From NCBI RefSeq assembly GCF_020181595.1, contig NZ_CP084028.1, positions 1,191,893 through 1,255,892 of the forward strand: a DNA stretch of 64,000 bases, in the 5' to 3' direction. A program made the position numbers and the translations under genes. The stretch's first letter is position 1, and each line of letters starts with the position of its first letter. Shown here in pieces: positions 1-14,370 of the stretch. A model generated the notes under the pieces. That model was not told the origin of the DNA. It made no database searches and was given only the letters and a program-made list of their open reading frames with translations. This stretch comes from [Mycobacterium] vasticus (lineage in GTDB: Bacteria; Actinomycetota; Actinomycetes; Mycobacteriales; Mycobacteriaceae).

Positions 1-1158
<1,158 letters not shown>

Positions 1159-1162
<4 letters not shown>

Positions 1163-1998
1163 CCGACGTTCGCCGCCGCGCGGCGTGGCTGATCATCAAC
1201 GTGGCCGTGGTGGCCTATGCGCTGGTGCCGGTGTTGTGGATTCTGTCGCTGTCACTGAAGTCGACGTCAACGGTCAAGGACGGCAAGCTGATTCCGTCGT
1301 CGGTGACCCTGGACAACTACCGCGGGATCTTCAGCGGTCGCCGCACCGGATCGGCGTTCGCGTCCGCACTGGTCAACTCGGTGGGTATCGGGCTGATCAC
1401 CACGGTGATCGCGGTGGTGATCGGAGCGATGGCCGCCTACGCGGTGGCACGGCTGGAGTTCGCAGGCAAGCGGCTGCTGGTGGGTGCCGCCCTGCTGATC
1501 GCGATGTTCCCGCAGATCTCTTTGGTGACACCGCTTTTCAACATCGAGCGGGCAACGGGGCTGTTTGACACCTGGCCAGGCCTGATCATCCCCTACATCA
1601 CTTTTGCGCTGCCGCTGGCCATCTACACGCTGTCGGCGTTCTTCTCCGAGATCCCCTGGGACCTGGAGAAGGCGGCCAAGATGGACGGCGCCACTCCGGG
1701 CCAGGCGTTCCGCAAGGTGATCGCGCCACTGGCCGCACCCGGAATCGTCACCGCGGCGATCCTGGTGTTCATCTTCGCCTGGAACGACCTGCTGCTGGCG
1801 CTGTCGCTGACCGCGACCGAGGCGTCGGTGACCGCGCCGGTGGCGATCGCGAACTTCACCGGCAGTTCACAGTTCGAGGAGCCCACCGGATCCATCGCCG
1901 CCGGAGCGATGGTGATCACGGTGCCCATCATCATCTTTGTTCTAATCTTCCAACGACGAATCGTGGCCGGGCTGACCTCCGGTGCGGTGAAGGGATAG
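1159..1998 (+). CDS. sugB: SugB, trehalose ABC transporter permease
   Basis: A 279-aa MalG-type inner-membrane permease, partner of SugA. The first membrane segment lies at residues 8-32 ([20 protein letters not shown]), with about five more behind it. The EAA coupling loop [19 protein letters not shown] sits near residue 170 and would contact SugC. The ATG overlaps the sugA stop by four bases, and sugC begins four bases after the sugB stop, so sugA, sugB and sugC are almost certainly one transcript. Family membership is clear from the motif and order; substrate specificity is inferred from the conserved LpqY-SugABC arrangement. Confidence 0.93.
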
Positions 1999-2002
1999 GC
2001 CG

Positions 2003-3145
2003 ATGGCAGAGATCGAACTCATCCACATCACCAAGAGTTACCCCGATGGCGCTGTGGCGGTGAAGGATCTGTCGTTGACCATCGCCGACGGCGAGTTCAT
2101 CATCCTGGTGGGCCCGTCGGGCTGCGGCAAGTCCACCACGCTGAACATGATCGCCGGCCTGGAGGAGATCTCGTCGGGGGAGCTGCGGATCGGTGGCCAG
2201 CGCGTCAACGAACGCGCCCCCAAAGACCGCGACATCGCGATGGTGTTCCAGTCCTACGCCCTCTACCCGCACATGACGGTGCGCCAGAACATCGCCTTCC
2301 CGCTGACACTCGCCAAGATGAAGAAGCCCCAGATCCAGGAGAAGGTAGCTGAGGTGGCCGGAACTCTGGACCTGACCGACCTGCTGGACCGCAAGCCATC
2401 GCAGCTCTCCGGCGGGCAGCGTCAGCGGGTCGCGATGGGGCGAGCGATTGTCCGGCACCCCAAGGCATTTCTGATGGATGAGCCGCTGTCCAACCTGGAT
2501 GCCAAACTGCGGGTGCAGATGCGCAGCGAGATCGCCCGGCTGCAAAGGCGCCTTCGCACCACCACCGTCTACGTCACCCATGACCAGACAGAGGCGATGA
2601 CGCTCGGTGACCGGGTGGTAGTGATGCAGGGCGGCATCGCCCAGCAGATCGGCACGCCCGACGAGCTCTACGAGCGGCCCGCCAACCTGTTCGTCGCCGG
2701 ATTCGTCGGCTCCCCGGCGATGAACTTCTTCCCCGGCACCCTTACTCCGACCGGCGCCCGGCTGTCGTTCGGTGAGCTGCCGCTGACCGGCCAGGTCCGC
2801 GACACGATCGGCAAACACCCCGGCACGCACAGCAACGTGGTGATCGGGGTGCGGCCCGAGCACCTCGGTGACGCGGGCCTGCTCGACGCCGACGGGCGCG
2901 ACCGGGCGGTGACGTTCACCGCACGGGTCGATCTGGTCGAGTCGCTGGGCGCCGACAAGTACCTGTACTTCACGCCGGAAGACTCGGCCGACACATCGGC
3001 GGAGAACGAGTTGGTGGCCCGGGTCCCGGCCGCGTCGAAGGCGGTCGGCGGGCAGCCGATCGAACTGGCGCTCGACCCCGACGACGTGGTGGTCTTCGAC
3101 GCCGCGTCCGGGGTGAACCTCAGCATCGCGCCGGCAGCGCTGTGA
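2003..3145 (+). CDS. sugC: SugC, trehalose importer ATPase
   Basis: A 380-aa cytosolic ABC ATPase of the MalK/MsmK class that powers trehalose uptake through SugAB. Walker [10 protein letters not shown] is at about residues 37-45, the Q-loop in [10 protein letters not shown] at 80-89, the ABC signature LSGGQRQRV from 135, Walker B FLMDEP near 156-161 and the switch histidine in [10 protein letters not shown]. The region after about residue 240 matches the regulatory OB-fold domain typical of sugar-importer ATPases (VIGVRPEHL). Slightly shorter than M. tuberculosis SugC (about 393 aa from memory). The stop overlaps the next GTG start (GTGA), so the SUFU-like gene is in the same operon. Confidence 0.94.
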   Translation: MAEIELIHITKSYPDGAVAVKDLSLTIADGEFIILVGPSGCGKSTTLNMIAGLEEISSGELRIGGQRVNERAPKDRDIAMVFQSYALYPHMTVRQNIAFPLTLAKMKKPQIQEKVAEVAGTLDLTDLLDRKPSQLSGGQRQRVAMGRAIVRHPKAFLMDEPLSNLDAKLRVQMRSEIARLQRRLRTTTVYVTHDQTEAMTLGDRVVVMQGGIAQQIGTPDELYERPANLFVAGFVGSPAMNFFPGTLTPTGARLSFGELPLTGQVRDTIGKHPGTHSNVVIGVRPEHLGDAGLLDADGRDRAVTFTARVDLVESLGADKYLYFTPEDSADTSAENELVARVPAASKAVGGQPIELALDPDDVVVFDAASGVNLSIAPAAL

Positions 3146-3750
3146 GCGGCGAATTGGACCGGGTGCGTGAGCATCTGGGGGAGCACTTCGCGGCTGCGGG
3201 CATCGCTGTGGATCCCGCTGTCGCGCGGTTGACCTTCCTGGGCGTCGAGCCCATCGAGGTGCTGCGGTTCGGCCCCGGGCCGGACCGATTGGTGCACTAC
3301 GTGTCGGTGGGCTGTTCGCGGCATCCGATGGGTGACCCGGGCGAGATCCTCGCCGACCCGTTGCGCGGACCCCGCGCGGAGATCGTGCTGCGGCTGCGGG
3401 TTTCCGGCTCGACTGCCGGACTGGCCCGCAGCCTGGCCACGGTGGCGGCCGCGCCGGTGGTGGAGGGTGTGGTGCTGGTGCCCGACGCGCTGATGGATCT
3501 GAGCGAGCCGCTGTGGACCCGCGAGTCCGGGGCGGTGCCGTTCACAGCGATGTTGTTGGGCGACAGTGACATCGACGAGGTGGCGCTGGATCCGCCGCGT
3601 GAGCCGGTGCGGTTTCTCTCGGCCACGCCGATCACCGCGACCGAGGCCGCCTGGGTGCGGCTCAAAGGCGCCGACGCCATGCGCGAGGCCTGGCGGTCCG
3701 ACGGGGTGGACGTCTTCGACCCCGACCGGCCCGCCTCACAGCCCGCCTAA
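3142..3750 (+). CDS. SUFU-like (suppressor of fused domain) protein, last gene of the sug operon
   Basis: A 202-aa soluble protein without signal peptide or membrane segment. It resembles bacterial suppressor-of-fused (SUFU) domain proteins: [12 protein letters not shown] near residue 30, then [13 protein letters not shown], a strand motif [10 protein letters not shown], and a C-terminal [14 protein letters not shown] segment. The biochemical role of bacterial SUFU proteins is unknown. It overlaps sugC by four bases and ends at a strong hairpin, so it is co-transcribed with the trehalose importer. A link to trehalose recycling is only guilt by association. The domain call comes from motif recall and should be confirmed by a profile search. 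Confidence 0.7.
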   Translation: MSGELDRVREHLGEHFAAAGIAVDPAVARLTFLGVEPIEVLRFGPGPDRLVHYVSVGCSRHPMGDPGEILADPLRGPRAEIVLRLRVSGSTAGLARSLATVAAAPVVEGVVLVPDALMDLSEPLWTRESGAVPFTAMLLGDSDIDEVALDPPREPVRFLSATPITATEAAWVRLKGADAMREAWRSDGVDVFDPDRPASQPA

Positions 3751-3757
3751 TTTGCGC

Positions 3758-3815
3758 CGAGCGTGCACAGTTGTACGCCGACACGCCGCAAAAGGCGTAC
3801 AACTGTGCACGCTCG
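3758..3815. terminator. Long perfect hairpin between convergent genes, member of a dispersed repeat family
   Basis: Two 22-base arms (3758-3779 and 3794-3815) are perfect inverted repeats around a 14-base loop that contains GACACGCCG. There is no T-tract, as is usual for mycobacterial terminators. It sits between the convergent SUFU-like gene and corA, so it could end transcription from both sides. The arm sequence GCGTGCACAGTTGT recurs with changes at 22657, and the loop motif recurs in the element at 24964 on the opposite strand. Confidence 0.7.
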
Positions 3816-3838
3816 CGGGGAGAGGGGATCGGGGAGTT

Positions 3839-4873
3839 CTACAACCAGCCGTTGCGGCGGAAGGCACGGTAGAGCACCGCGGAGATACCCGCCATGGCGG
3901 CCGTCACCGCCGGATAGCCGAACGCCCAGTGCAGCGCCGGCATGTGGTCGAAGTTCATGCCGTAGATCCCGGCGATCATGGTCGGGACGGCGATGATGCC
4001 CGCCCAGGCCGACATCTTGCGCATGTCGGTGTTCTGCTGCATACCCACGCGGGCCAGCGCCGCCTGCACCAGCGAGCTGAGCATCTCGTCGTAGCCGGCG
4101 ATCTGTTCGGCCGCGTGGGTCTGGTGATCGGCCACGTCACGCAGGTAGCGCCGCACCTCCTTGGAGATGAGGTCCTTGTAGTCGGTCTGCATCCGGCGAA
4201 ACGGCATCGACAGCGGCGCCACGGCTCGCCGCAGCTCCACGACTTCGCGTTTGATCTGGTAGATCGGCTCGACATCGGTGCGAGCCCCCGGAGCGAACGC
4301 CACCTCCTCGATGGCGTCGATGTCGGCCTCCATGAGATTGGTCACCTCGACGTAGCGGTCGACGACGTAGTCGGCGATCGCGTGCAGCACCGCGTACGGG
4401 CCCAGCAGCATCTGCTCGGGATCGGAGTCCAGCTGTCTGCGGACCTGCGCCAGCCCGCTGTGGTCGCCGTGCCGAACGGTGACGACGAAGTTCTTGCCGA
4501 CGAAGATCATGATCTCGCCGGTCTCGACGATCTGCCTGGCCAGCACCACCGACTCGTGCGGCACGTAGTTGACGGTCTTGAGCACCAGGAACAGGACTTC
4601 GTCGTAACGCTCCAGCTTGGGCCGCTGGTGGGCGTGCACGGCGTCCTCGGCGCTGAGCTCATGCAGCCCGAACGTCCCCGCCACCCCCTGCATGTGGCGT
4701 TCGTCGGGCTCGTGCAGCCCCACCCAGACGAAGGCCTGCGTGCCGGTCGACTCGATCTGGCGGACCTTGGCCAGGCCCCCCGCGGGGGTGAACTCGCCGG
4801 GAACCCGGGCGCCGTCGGCGTACACGCCGCAGTCGACGAGAACTCGCGGAGCCGGGTCGCTCGGGGCTGTCAT
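3839..4873 (-). CDS. corA: CorA-family magnesium/divalent cation transporter
   Basis: A 344-aa protein. The long N-terminal cytoplasmic domain (to about residue 280) is rich in charged helices (LMEADIDAIEEVAF, REVVELRRAVAPLSMPFRRM). It is followed by two C-terminal membrane segments with the CorA selectivity signature GMN at the end of the first (IAGIYGMNF), then a short basic tail (FRRNGWL). CorA proteins are pentameric Mg2+ channels of the inner membrane. The ATG at 4873 was chosen because the longer reading frame upstream overlaps the mdh promoter and looks non-coding. Corresponds to M. tuberculosis Rv1239c (366 aa from memory). It is divergent from mdh and convergent with the sug operon. 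Confidence 0.92.
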   Translation of the reverse strand: MTAPSDPAPRVLVDCGVYADGARVPGEFTPAGGLAKVRQIESTGTQAFVWVGLHEPDERHMQGVAGTFGLHELSAEDAVHAHQRPKLERYDEVLFLVLKTVNYVPHESVVLARQIVETGEIMIFVGKNFVVTVRHGDHSGLAQVRRQLDSDPEQMLLGPYAVLHAIADYVVDRYVEVTNLMEADIDAIEEVAFAPGARTDVEPIYQIKREVVELRRAVAPLSMPFRRMQTDYKDLISKEVRRYLRDVADHQTHAAEQIAGYDEMLSSLVQAALARVGMQQNTDMRKMSAWAGIIAVPTMIAGIYGMNFDHMPALHWAFGYPAVTAAMAGISAVLYRAFRRNGWL

Positions 4874-4968
4874 GGCGAGCCTCCACTCTCGGCGCAGATG
4901 CCGGTCAAATGCTACGCGTACGGCCCCCACAAGACCGTCCGGAGTTTCGGTGTGACGGTGCGGTGCGC

Positions 4969-4974
4969 TAGTTT
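4969..4974 (+). promoter_or_regulatory. Possible -10 element of the mdh promoter
   Basis: TAGTTT fits the mycobacterial SigA -10 pattern TANNNT and lies 52 bases before the mdh start, with the Shine-Dalgarno-like GAGGAG close to the GTG. I see no clear -35. Weak evidence from sequence alone. Confidence 0.35.
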
Positions 4975-5025
4975 CGATCCGACCGAGACTTCGCCCAAAT
5001 CGAACCCGTTCGAGGAGCACTTGAC

Positions 5026-6015
5026 GTGAGCACAACCCCACTCAAGGTGGCCGTCACCGGCGCCGCCGGCCAGATCGGCTACAGCCTGCTGTTCCGCCTT
5101 GCCAGCGGCTCGCTGCTGGGCCCCGACCGGCCGATCGAACTGCGCCTGCTGGAGATCGAGCCCGCCCTCAAGGCGCTCGAGGGCGTCGTGATGGAGCTCG
5201 ACGACTGCGCGTTCCCGCTGCTGTCGGGCGTACAGATCGGTTCGGACCCCAACAAGATCTTCGACGGCGTCAACCTGGCGCTGCTGGTCGGCGCCCGCCC
5301 GCGTGGGCCGGGCATGGAGCGCAGCGACCTGCTGGAGGCCAACGGCGCGATCTTCACCGCGCAGGGCAAGGCGCTCAACTCCGTCGCCGCCTCCGATGTC
5401 CGGGTGGGTGTGACCGGCAACCCGGCCAACACCAACGCGCTGATCGCGATGACCAACGCCCCCGACATCCCCAAGGAGCGCTTCTCCGCGCTGACCCGCC
5501 TGGACCACAACCGGGCGATCTCGCAGCTGTCGAAGAAGACCGGCGCCGCGGTCACCGACATCAAGAAGGTGACCATCTGGGGCAACCACTCGGCCAGCCA
5601 GTACCCGGACATCTTCCACGCCGAGGTCGGCGGCAAGAACGCCGCCGAGGTCGTGAACGACGAGGCCTGGATCGAGAACGACTTCATCCCCACGGTCGCC
5701 AAGCGCGGTGCGGCGATCATCGACGCCCGTGGCGCCTCGTCGGCCGCTTCGGCGGCGTCGGCGACGGTCAACGCCGCCCGGGACTGGCTGCAGGGCAGCC
5801 CGGCGGGCGACTGGGTGTCGATGGCCGTGGTCTCCGACGGCTCCTACGGGGTTCCCGAAGGCCTGATCTCCTCGTTCCCGGTCACCACCTCCGGCGGCGA
5901 CTGGAGCATCGTGCAGGGCCTGGAGATCAACGACTTCTCCCGCGCCAAGATCGATGCCTCGACCGCAGAGCTCGCCGAGGAGCGCGAGGCGGTCACCGGG
6001 CTGGGCCTGATCTGA
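5026..6015 (+). CDS. mdh: Malate dehydrogenase
   Basis: A 329-aa NAD-dependent malate dehydrogenase of the LDH/MDH superfamily, interconverting malate and oxaloacetate in the TCA cycle. The N-terminal dinucleotide-binding motif is [19 protein letters not shown]. The substrate arginines are in [13 protein letters not shown], the catalytic aspartate in LTRLDHNRA and the catalytic histidine in [11 protein letters not shown]. The GTG start follows a GAGGAG ribosome site by nine bases. Same position as M. tuberculosis mdh (Rv1240), and a strong hairpin terminator follows. With Kgd and malic enzyme nearby, this window carries several steps of the branched mycobacterial TCA/anaplerotic node. Confidence 0.96.
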   Translation: MSTTPLKVAVTGAAGQIGYSLLFRLASGSLLGPDRPIELRLLEIEPALKALEGVVMELDDCAFPLLSGVQIGSDPNKIFDGVNLALLVGARPRGPGMERSDLLEANGAIFTAQGKALNSVAASDVRVGVTGNPANTNALIAMTNAPDIPKERFSALTRLDHNRAISQLSKKTGAAVTDIKKVTIWGNHSASQYPDIFHAEVGGKNAAEVVNDEAWIENDFIPTVAKRGAAIIDARGASSAASAASATVNAARDWLQGSPAGDWVSMAVVSDGSYGVPEGLISSFPVTTSGGDWSIVQGLEINDFSRAKIDASTAELAEEREAVTGLGLI

Positions 6016-6033
6016 TTCGTCGATTCGGCTGAC

Positions 6034-6077
6034 GCGGCCGGTTCCGTCCACTCCGACGGAGCCGGCCGCGCCCGTTT
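6034..6077 (+). terminator. Rho-independent terminator after mdh
   Basis: GCGGCCGG (6034-6041) pairs with CCGGCCGC (6062-6069), a T-G wobble follows, then TCCGTC (6043-6048) pairs with GACGGA (6055-6060). This makes a 15-bp stem with a six-base loop. A short T run (6074-6077) follows, 19 bases after the mdh stop codon. Confidence 0.8.
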
Positions 6078-6135
6078 TCGGATCTACCGGCGTAGCGTCT
6101 AGACCATTCGTTCCTGGGTGAAGCGGGGTCGGCGA

Positions 6136-7647
6136 ATGGCACAGCAACGGCGCGTGCAGGTCGCGATCATCGGTGCCGGCATGTCCGGGCTGTGCATGGC
6201 GGCCACGCTGGAGGACGCCGGGATCGACTCCTACACCGTCTTCGAGCAGGCCGATGAGGTCGGCGGAACCTGGCGGGACAACACCTATCCGGGCCTGACC
6301 TGTGATGTGCCGTCGCGCTACTACACCTACTCGTTTCGGCCGAACCCCGACTGGTCGCACTTTCTGCCGCCGGGGCGCGAGATTCAGGCTTATTTTCGGC
6401 AGGTCGCCGACGAGCGGGGGATTCGCCGGCACATCAGATTCGGCACCGCCGTGACGTCTGCGCGCTACGACGACGGACGCTGGTGGCTGACGACCGCCGA
6501 CGGCGAGGAGGCTTTCGACGTCCTGGTCACCGCGGCCGGTGTGCTGCGGGTGCCGCGCTACCCGGAGATCTTGGGGCGCGAGAGCTTCGCCGGCCCGGCG
6601 TTTCACTCGTCGCGCTGGGATCATTCGGTTTCGTTGCCGGACAAACGGATCGGTTTGATCGGTACTGGATCGACCGGGACGCAGATCATCGCCGAACTCG
6701 GCGGAACGGTACGAGGACTGACGGTGTTCCAGCGCACCGCGCAGTGGGTCTTCCCGGTACCCAACCCGCGCTACTCGGCTCTGGGTCGCGCGGCGCTGCA
6801 CCGGTTTCCGGCACTGAACCGGATCGGCTATCGGTTCTGGGGCTGGTCGTTCAGATTCCTGTTCTGCCGTGCGGTGGTGCAACCGGGACTGCGCCGCCGA
6901 GTGCTGTCGAGTATCTGCCGGTGGAACCTGCGGCTGTCGGTGCGCGACCCGGTGCTGCGGGCGAAGCTGACCCCGGACTATCAGCCGCTGTGCAAACGGC
7001 AGGTGATGGCCGGGCACTTCTACCGCGCTGTCCGGCAACCGGGCGTGGAGGTGGTCACCGACCCGATCGACCACATCGAGCCGCGGGGGATCGTCACCGC
7101 CGATGGCACCCTGCGTGAACTCGACCTGCTGGTCTACGCCACCGGCTTCGACGCCCGCGCCTACGTGCGTCCCATGCAGATCGTCGGGCCCGGTGGGCTC
7201 ACTCTCGACCAGGCCTGGGCTGACGGCCCGCGGGCCTACCGGTCGGTGGCGGTCGCAGGCTTTCCGAACCTGTTCATGCTGATGGGCCCGCATTCGCCGA
7301 TCGGTAACAATTCGCTGATCCCGGTCGCCGAGGCGCAGGCGGGCTACGCGCTGTGGTGGATTCAGGAGATGCGGGCAGGCCGGGTGGTCGCGGCCACCCC
7401 CACCCTGGCGGCCACCGACGAATACAACCAGTCGATGAAGGCCGCCATGCCGTCGACGATCTGGGTGAGCGGCTGCAGCAGCTGGTATCTGGGCAAGGAC
7501 GGCCTGCCCGAGCTGTTTCCCTGGGTGCCTGAGCGGCACACTGAGTTGCTGCGTCATCCCGAACCCGCTGACTTCGATATCTGCTGGTCGGGGGCGTCAG
7601 AGCCGGCCGTCTCCGGGGAACCGAACGCGGCCGATCGACGGACTTGA
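6136..7647 (+). CDS. Flavin-containing monooxygenase, Baeyer-Villiger type
   Basis: A 503-aa FAD/NADPH-dependent monooxygenase. The first Rossmann motif is IIGAGMSGL near residue 12, followed by FEQADEVGGTWRDNTYPG, typical of class B flavoprotein monooxygenases. The Baeyer-Villiger fingerprint FxGxxxHxxxWD is present (FAGPAFHSSRWD, about residues 155-166), and the second NADPH-binding motif is LIGTGSTGTQI. Such enzymes insert oxygen next to ketones, oxidise S or N, or activate pro-drugs such as ethionamide (EtaA). The substrate cannot be read from sequence. The ATG at 6136 was chosen over an upstream GTG because the protein then begins directly at the FAD fold. It overlaps no neighbour and is absent here in the M. 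tuberculosis order. Confidence 0.88.
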   Translation: MAQQRRVQVAIIGAGMSGLCMAATLEDAGIDSYTVFEQADEVGGTWRDNTYPGLTCDVPSRYYTYSFRPNPDWSHFLPPGREIQAYFRQVADERGIRRHIRFGTAVTSARYDDGRWWLTTADGEEAFDVLVTAAGVLRVPRYPEILGRESFAGPAFHSSRWDHSVSLPDKRIGLIGTGSTGTQIIAELGGTVRGLTVFQRTAQWVFPVPNPRYSALGRAALHRFPALNRIGYRFWGWSFRFLFCRAVVQPGLRRRVLSSICRWNLRLSVRDPVLRAKLTPDYQPLCKRQVMAGHFYRAVRQPGVEVVTDPIDHIEPRGIVTADGTLRELDLLVYATGFDARAYVRPMQIVGPGGLTLDQAWADGPRAYRSVAVAGFPNLFMLMGPHSPIGNNSLIPVAEAQAGYALWWIQEMRAGRVVAATPTLAATDEYNQSMKAAMPSTIWVSGCSSWYLGKDGLPELFPWVPERHTELLRHPEPADFDICWSGASEPAVSGEPNAADRRT

Positions 7648-7659
7648 GGACCGGCACAG

Positions 7660-7665
7660 TAACCT
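7660..7665 (+). promoter_or_regulatory. -10 element for a leaderless malic enzyme transcript
   Basis: TAACCT (TANNNT) ends eight bases before the ATG at 7674, the spacing expected for leaderless mycobacterial transcripts. There is no Shine-Dalgarno sequence. It lies just after the end of the upstream monooxygenase gene. Confidence 0.45.
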
Positions 7666-7673
7666 GGCTGTCG

Positions 7674-8855
7674 ATGTCTGAGAATTCACCCGAGACGCAG
7701 AACGCCGCGATGGTCATCGGCGACGAGGAGATCTTCGAGGCCCATCTGGGTGGGAAGATCGCGCTGGATCTGAAGAGCCCGCTGGACACCCAGCGTGCGC
7801 TGTCGATCGCCTACACCCCCGGAGTGGCGCAGGTCAGCCGGGCCATCGCCGCGGATCACACCCTGGCCGCCCGCTACACCTGGGCGCACCGGCTGGTGGC
7901 GGTGGTCAGCGACGGCACTTCGGTACTGGGCCTGGGTGACCTCGGCCCGTCGGCGTCGCTGCCGGTGATGGAGGGCAAGGCGGCGCTGTTCAAGACGTTC
8001 GCCGGGCTGGACTCGATTCCGATCGTGCTCGACACCAAGGACCCCGACGAGATCGTGGAGACCCTGGTGCGGCTGCGCCCGTCGTTCGGGGCGGTCAACC
8101 TCGAAGACATCTCCGCCCCGCGCTGTTTCGAGATCGAGCGCCGGGTGATTGAGGCGCTGGACTGCCCGGTGATGCACGACGATCAGCACGGCACCGCGAT
8201 CGTGGCACTGGCCGCCCTGATGGGGGCGGCCAAGGTACTCGGCCGGGACATCACGTCGCTGCGGGTGGTGGTCTCGGGCGCCGGTGCGGCCGGCGTGGCC
8301 TGCGCCAACATCCTGCTGTCGATGGGCGTCTCGCAGATGGTCGTGCTGGACTCGCAGGGCATCCTGCATCTGGACCGCACCGACATGAACGAGGTGAAGG
8401 TCGAGCTGGCGCAGCGCACCAATCCGGCCGGACTCACCGGTGGCCTGGCCGCGGCGCTGGACGGCGCGGATGTGTTCCTGGGCGCCTCGGGCGGCGTGGT
8501 CCCCGAGAAGCTGATCGCGTCGATGGCACCCGGTGGGGTGGTGTTCGCGCTGTCCAACCCTGACCCGGAGATTCACCCCGATCTGGCCGCCAAGTATGCG
8601 GCGGTGGTGGCGACCGGCCGCAGCGACTTCCCCAACCAGATCAACAACGTGCTGGCCTTCCCCGGGGTGTTCCGCGGCGCCCTGGACGCCGGCGCGCAAC
8701 GGATCACCGAGGCAATGAAATTGGCTGCCGCCGAAGCGATTTACTCCGTGGTCTCCGACGACCTTGCGCCGGACCGCGTCGTACCCAGTCCGCTGGACCC
8801 GCGTGTCGAACCCGCCGTTGCGGCCGCGGTCGCCGCGGCCGCCTCGGTGTCCTGA
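7674..8855 (+). CDS. NAD(P)-dependent malic enzyme
   Basis: A 393-aa short-form bacterial malic enzyme, converting malate to pyruvate and CO2 with reduction of NAD(P). The catalytic tyrosine region is SIAYTPGVAQVSRAIA and the lysine is in VMEGKAALFKTF. The metal ligands lie in NLEDISAPRCFEIE and CPVMHDDQHGTAIV, and the nucleotide-binding fold starts at VVSGAGAAGVACANIL. It lacks the phosphotransacetylase-like extension found in some bacteria. The ATG at 7674 is supported by the -10 box eight bases ahead. M. tuberculosis has a different, larger malic enzyme elsewhere, so this is a lineage-specific gene between mdh and lpqZ. It would let the cell move carbon between the TCA pool and pyruvate. 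Confidence 0.93.
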   Translation: MSENSPETQNAAMVIGDEEIFEAHLGGKIALDLKSPLDTQRALSIAYTPGVAQVSRAIAADHTLAARYTWAHRLVAVVSDGTSVLGLGDLGPSASLPVMEGKAALFKTFAGLDSIPIVLDTKDPDEIVETLVRLRPSFGAVNLEDISAPRCFEIERRVIEALDCPVMHDDQHGTAIVALAALMGAAKVLGRDITSLRVVVSGAGAAGVACANILLSMGVSQMVVLDSQGILHLDRTDMNEVKVELAQRTNPAGLTGGLAAALDGADVFLGASGGVVPEKLIASMAPGGVVFALSNPDPEIHPDLAAKYAAVVATGRSDFPNQINNVLAFPGVFRGALDAGAQRITEAMKLAAAEAIYSVVSDDLAPDRVVPSPLDPRVEPAVAAAVAAAASVS

Positions 8856-8863
8856 GCTCGCTG

Positions 8864-9724
8864 ATGTCCAAGCGGCCGGGGCGCCATCGCCTGCGCCGCG
8901 CGGCGCTGGGATGGGCGGCGGTGCTGATCGCCGGCTGTGCCGCGCACCCCGGGCCGGCGCCGCTGACCGTTGGTGCGTCACCGGATCCGCAGTCGCAGGT
9001 ACTGGCCCACCTGTATGCCGACGCGCTGCGCAGCACCGGCGCCGCGGTGCGTATCGACACGGCCCCCGACCCGGTGTCCGCGCTGGATTCGGGGGAGCTG
9101 ACCCTGGTTCCCGGTCTCACCGGCCGACTGCTGGCGGTGTTCGCCCCCGACTCGCCGGCTCGTTCGGATCGGGGAGTCTATTGGGCGCTGGCCGGTGCTC
9201 TGCCGGAGGGGCTCGCGCTCGGTGACTACTCGTTGACGGCCACCGACAAGCCTGCGCTGGCCGTGAGCGCGGCCACCGCGGCCTCCTGGGCCGGCGCCGA
9301 TCTGTCGAAGCTGGTGCGGCATTGCTCCGGGCTGAGTGTGGGCACCGTCCAGGGCGCCCGGACACCGGCGGCCCTCGGGTCGTGCACATTGCCGAAGCCA
9401 CGGGAATTCCCTGATGCCGCAGCATTGTTCGCCGCGCTGACTGCCCGTCAGATCAGCGCTGCGTGGACCAGCACCGCCGACGTGGGTGTGCCGGACGACG
9501 CCGTAGTGCTCAGTGACGGCCGGCCCGCGCTGATACGCGCCGAGAACGTGGTGCCGTTGTACCGGCGCAATGAGCTGACCGAAGCCCAGCTGCTGGCGGT
9601 CAACCAGGTGGCCGGCGTGCTGGACTCCGAGGCACTGATCGACATGTCCCGCCGGGTGGCCGGCGGCGGGAACCCGCAGGCCGTGGCCGATGCGTTCCTG
9701 GACGAGCACCCACTGGGACGGTAG
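8864..9724 (+). CDS. lpqZ: LpqZ-like lipoprotein, OpuAC-type substrate-binding protein
   Basis: A 286-aa secreted lipoprotein. The basic N-terminus (MSKRPGRHRLRR) is followed by a hydrophobic segment and a lipobox LIAGC, so it is lipid-anchored to the outer face of the inner membrane. The rest matches the glycine-betaine/choline-binding (OpuAC) fold: SPDPQSQVLAHLYADALRS at the start and LVPGLTGRLLAVF for the ligand strand. The ABC permease and ATPase genes of such a system are not adjacent, so substrate and partner are unknown. The position between the mdh region and the SDR gene matches Rv1244 (lpqZ). The start lies eight bases after the malic enzyme stop. Confidence 0.82.
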   Translation: MSKRPGRHRLRRAALGWAAVLIAGCAAHPGPAPLTVGASPDPQSQVLAHLYADALRSTGAAVRIDTAPDPVSALDSGELTLVPGLTGRLLAVFAPDSPARSDRGVYWALAGALPEGLALGDYSLTATDKPALAVSAATAASWAGADLSKLVRHCSGLSVGTVQGARTPAALGSCTLPKPREFPDAAALFAALTARQISAAWTSTADVGVPDDAVVLSDGRPALIRAENVVPLYRRNELTEAQLLAVNQVAGVLDSEALIDMSRRVAGGGNPQAVADAFLDEHPLGR

Positions 9725-9729
9725 CCGCC

Positions 9730-10554
9730 CTAGCGGGGCCGGAACCTGGGGATGACGGCTGCGAACAGCTTCTGGTAGCGCGAGCCGGTGATCCGCACCA
9801 ACAGATCCAGCGCCCGGGCGTCGTTTCCGATGAGCACGCGGGCCCGGTTCTTGCTGACCCCTTCGAGGATCACCCGGGCGGCGTCCTCGGCGGTGGTCGA
9901 CGCCAGCTTCCGGTCGAAGAAGTCGGCCATCGCAGCCTTGTCCATCCCCTCGACGACGGTGGCGTTGCGGGCGATCGCGGTCTTGATGCCGCCCGGATGC
10001 ACGGTGGTGACCTTGACCGGGTGTTTGTTGATCGCCATCTCCTGGTTCAACGCCTCGGTGAAACCGCGGACGGCGAACTTGGCCGCGTTGTAGGCGGCCT
10101 GGCCGGGCATCGACAACAGACCGAACAGGCTGGAGATGTTGATGACGTGCCCGTCACCGGAGGCGATCAGGTGCGGCAGAAAGGCTTTCGTGCCGTTGAC
10201 CACGCCCCAGAAGTCGACGTCCATCACCCGCTCGATGTCCTTGAACGGCGTGACTTCCACGTCGCCACTGAACGCGATCCCGGCATTGTTGTAGATCTGG
10301 TTGACCTTGCCGAAGTGCTCCTTGACCTCGTCGGCGTAGGCCAGGAACGCTTCCCGCTCGGTGACGTTGATCCGGTCGACTTTGAGCCGCACGCCGAGTG
10401 CTTTCAACCGCTGCTCGGTCTGGGCGAGCCCTTCGGTGTCGACGTCGCTGATCGCCAGCTGCGCGCCGGCGCGGGCCAGCTCGATGGCCAGTGCCTGGCC
10501 GATACCCGAGCCGGCGCCGGTGACGACGCAGACTTTCCCGGCAAATCCCTGCAT
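9730..10554 (-). CDS. Short-chain dehydrogenase/reductase (Rv1245c-like)
   Basis: A 274-aa classical SDR. The cofactor motif TGAGSGIG is at about residues 12-19, NNAGI near 91, the catalytic serine in INISSLFG and the YNAAK catalytic tyrosine/lysine near residue 155. The acidic residue in ISDVDTEG at the end of the second strand suggests NAD preference, though this is only an inference. The C-terminal half carries VHPGGIKTAIARNATV, typical of mycobacterial SDRs acting on lipids, sterols or ketones; the true substrate is unknown. Located eight bases downstream of kgd on the same strand, so probably co-transcribed with it. Confidence 0.85.
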   Translation of the reverse strand: MQGFAGKVCVVTGAGSGIGQALAIELARAGAQLAISDVDTEGLAQTEQRLKALGVRLKVDRINVTEREAFLAYADEVKEHFGKVNQIYNNAGIAFSGDVEVTPFKDIERVMDVDFWGVVNGTKAFLPHLIASGDGHVINISSLFGLLSMPGQAAYNAAKFAVRGFTEALNQEMAINKHPVKVTTVHPGGIKTAIARNATVVEGMDKAAMADFFDRKLASTTAEDAARVILEGVSKNRARVLIGNDARALDLLVRITGSRYQKLFAAVIPRFRPR

Positions 10555-10562
10555 GCGCGCGC

Positions 10563-14246
<3,684 letters not shown>

Positions 14247-14370
14247 GACAGCTTCTCGCCTCGTTTCCTGGTTGTCCGGCGGGGTAGGTGCGCTGCGCCC
14301 CGTGCCTCATAAAGGCTAGCCCCTCGCAGTTATTCCGGCAGGCGGGCCACCTGTGATTTTCGGCCCTGGG

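Noticed and set aside
4912..7557. Very long open frame on the minus strand opposite mdh and the flavin monooxygenase
   Set aside because: Low-complexity Arg/Gly/His/Gln protein with no family motifs; it is the antisense shadow of two clearly real genes in high-GC DNA.
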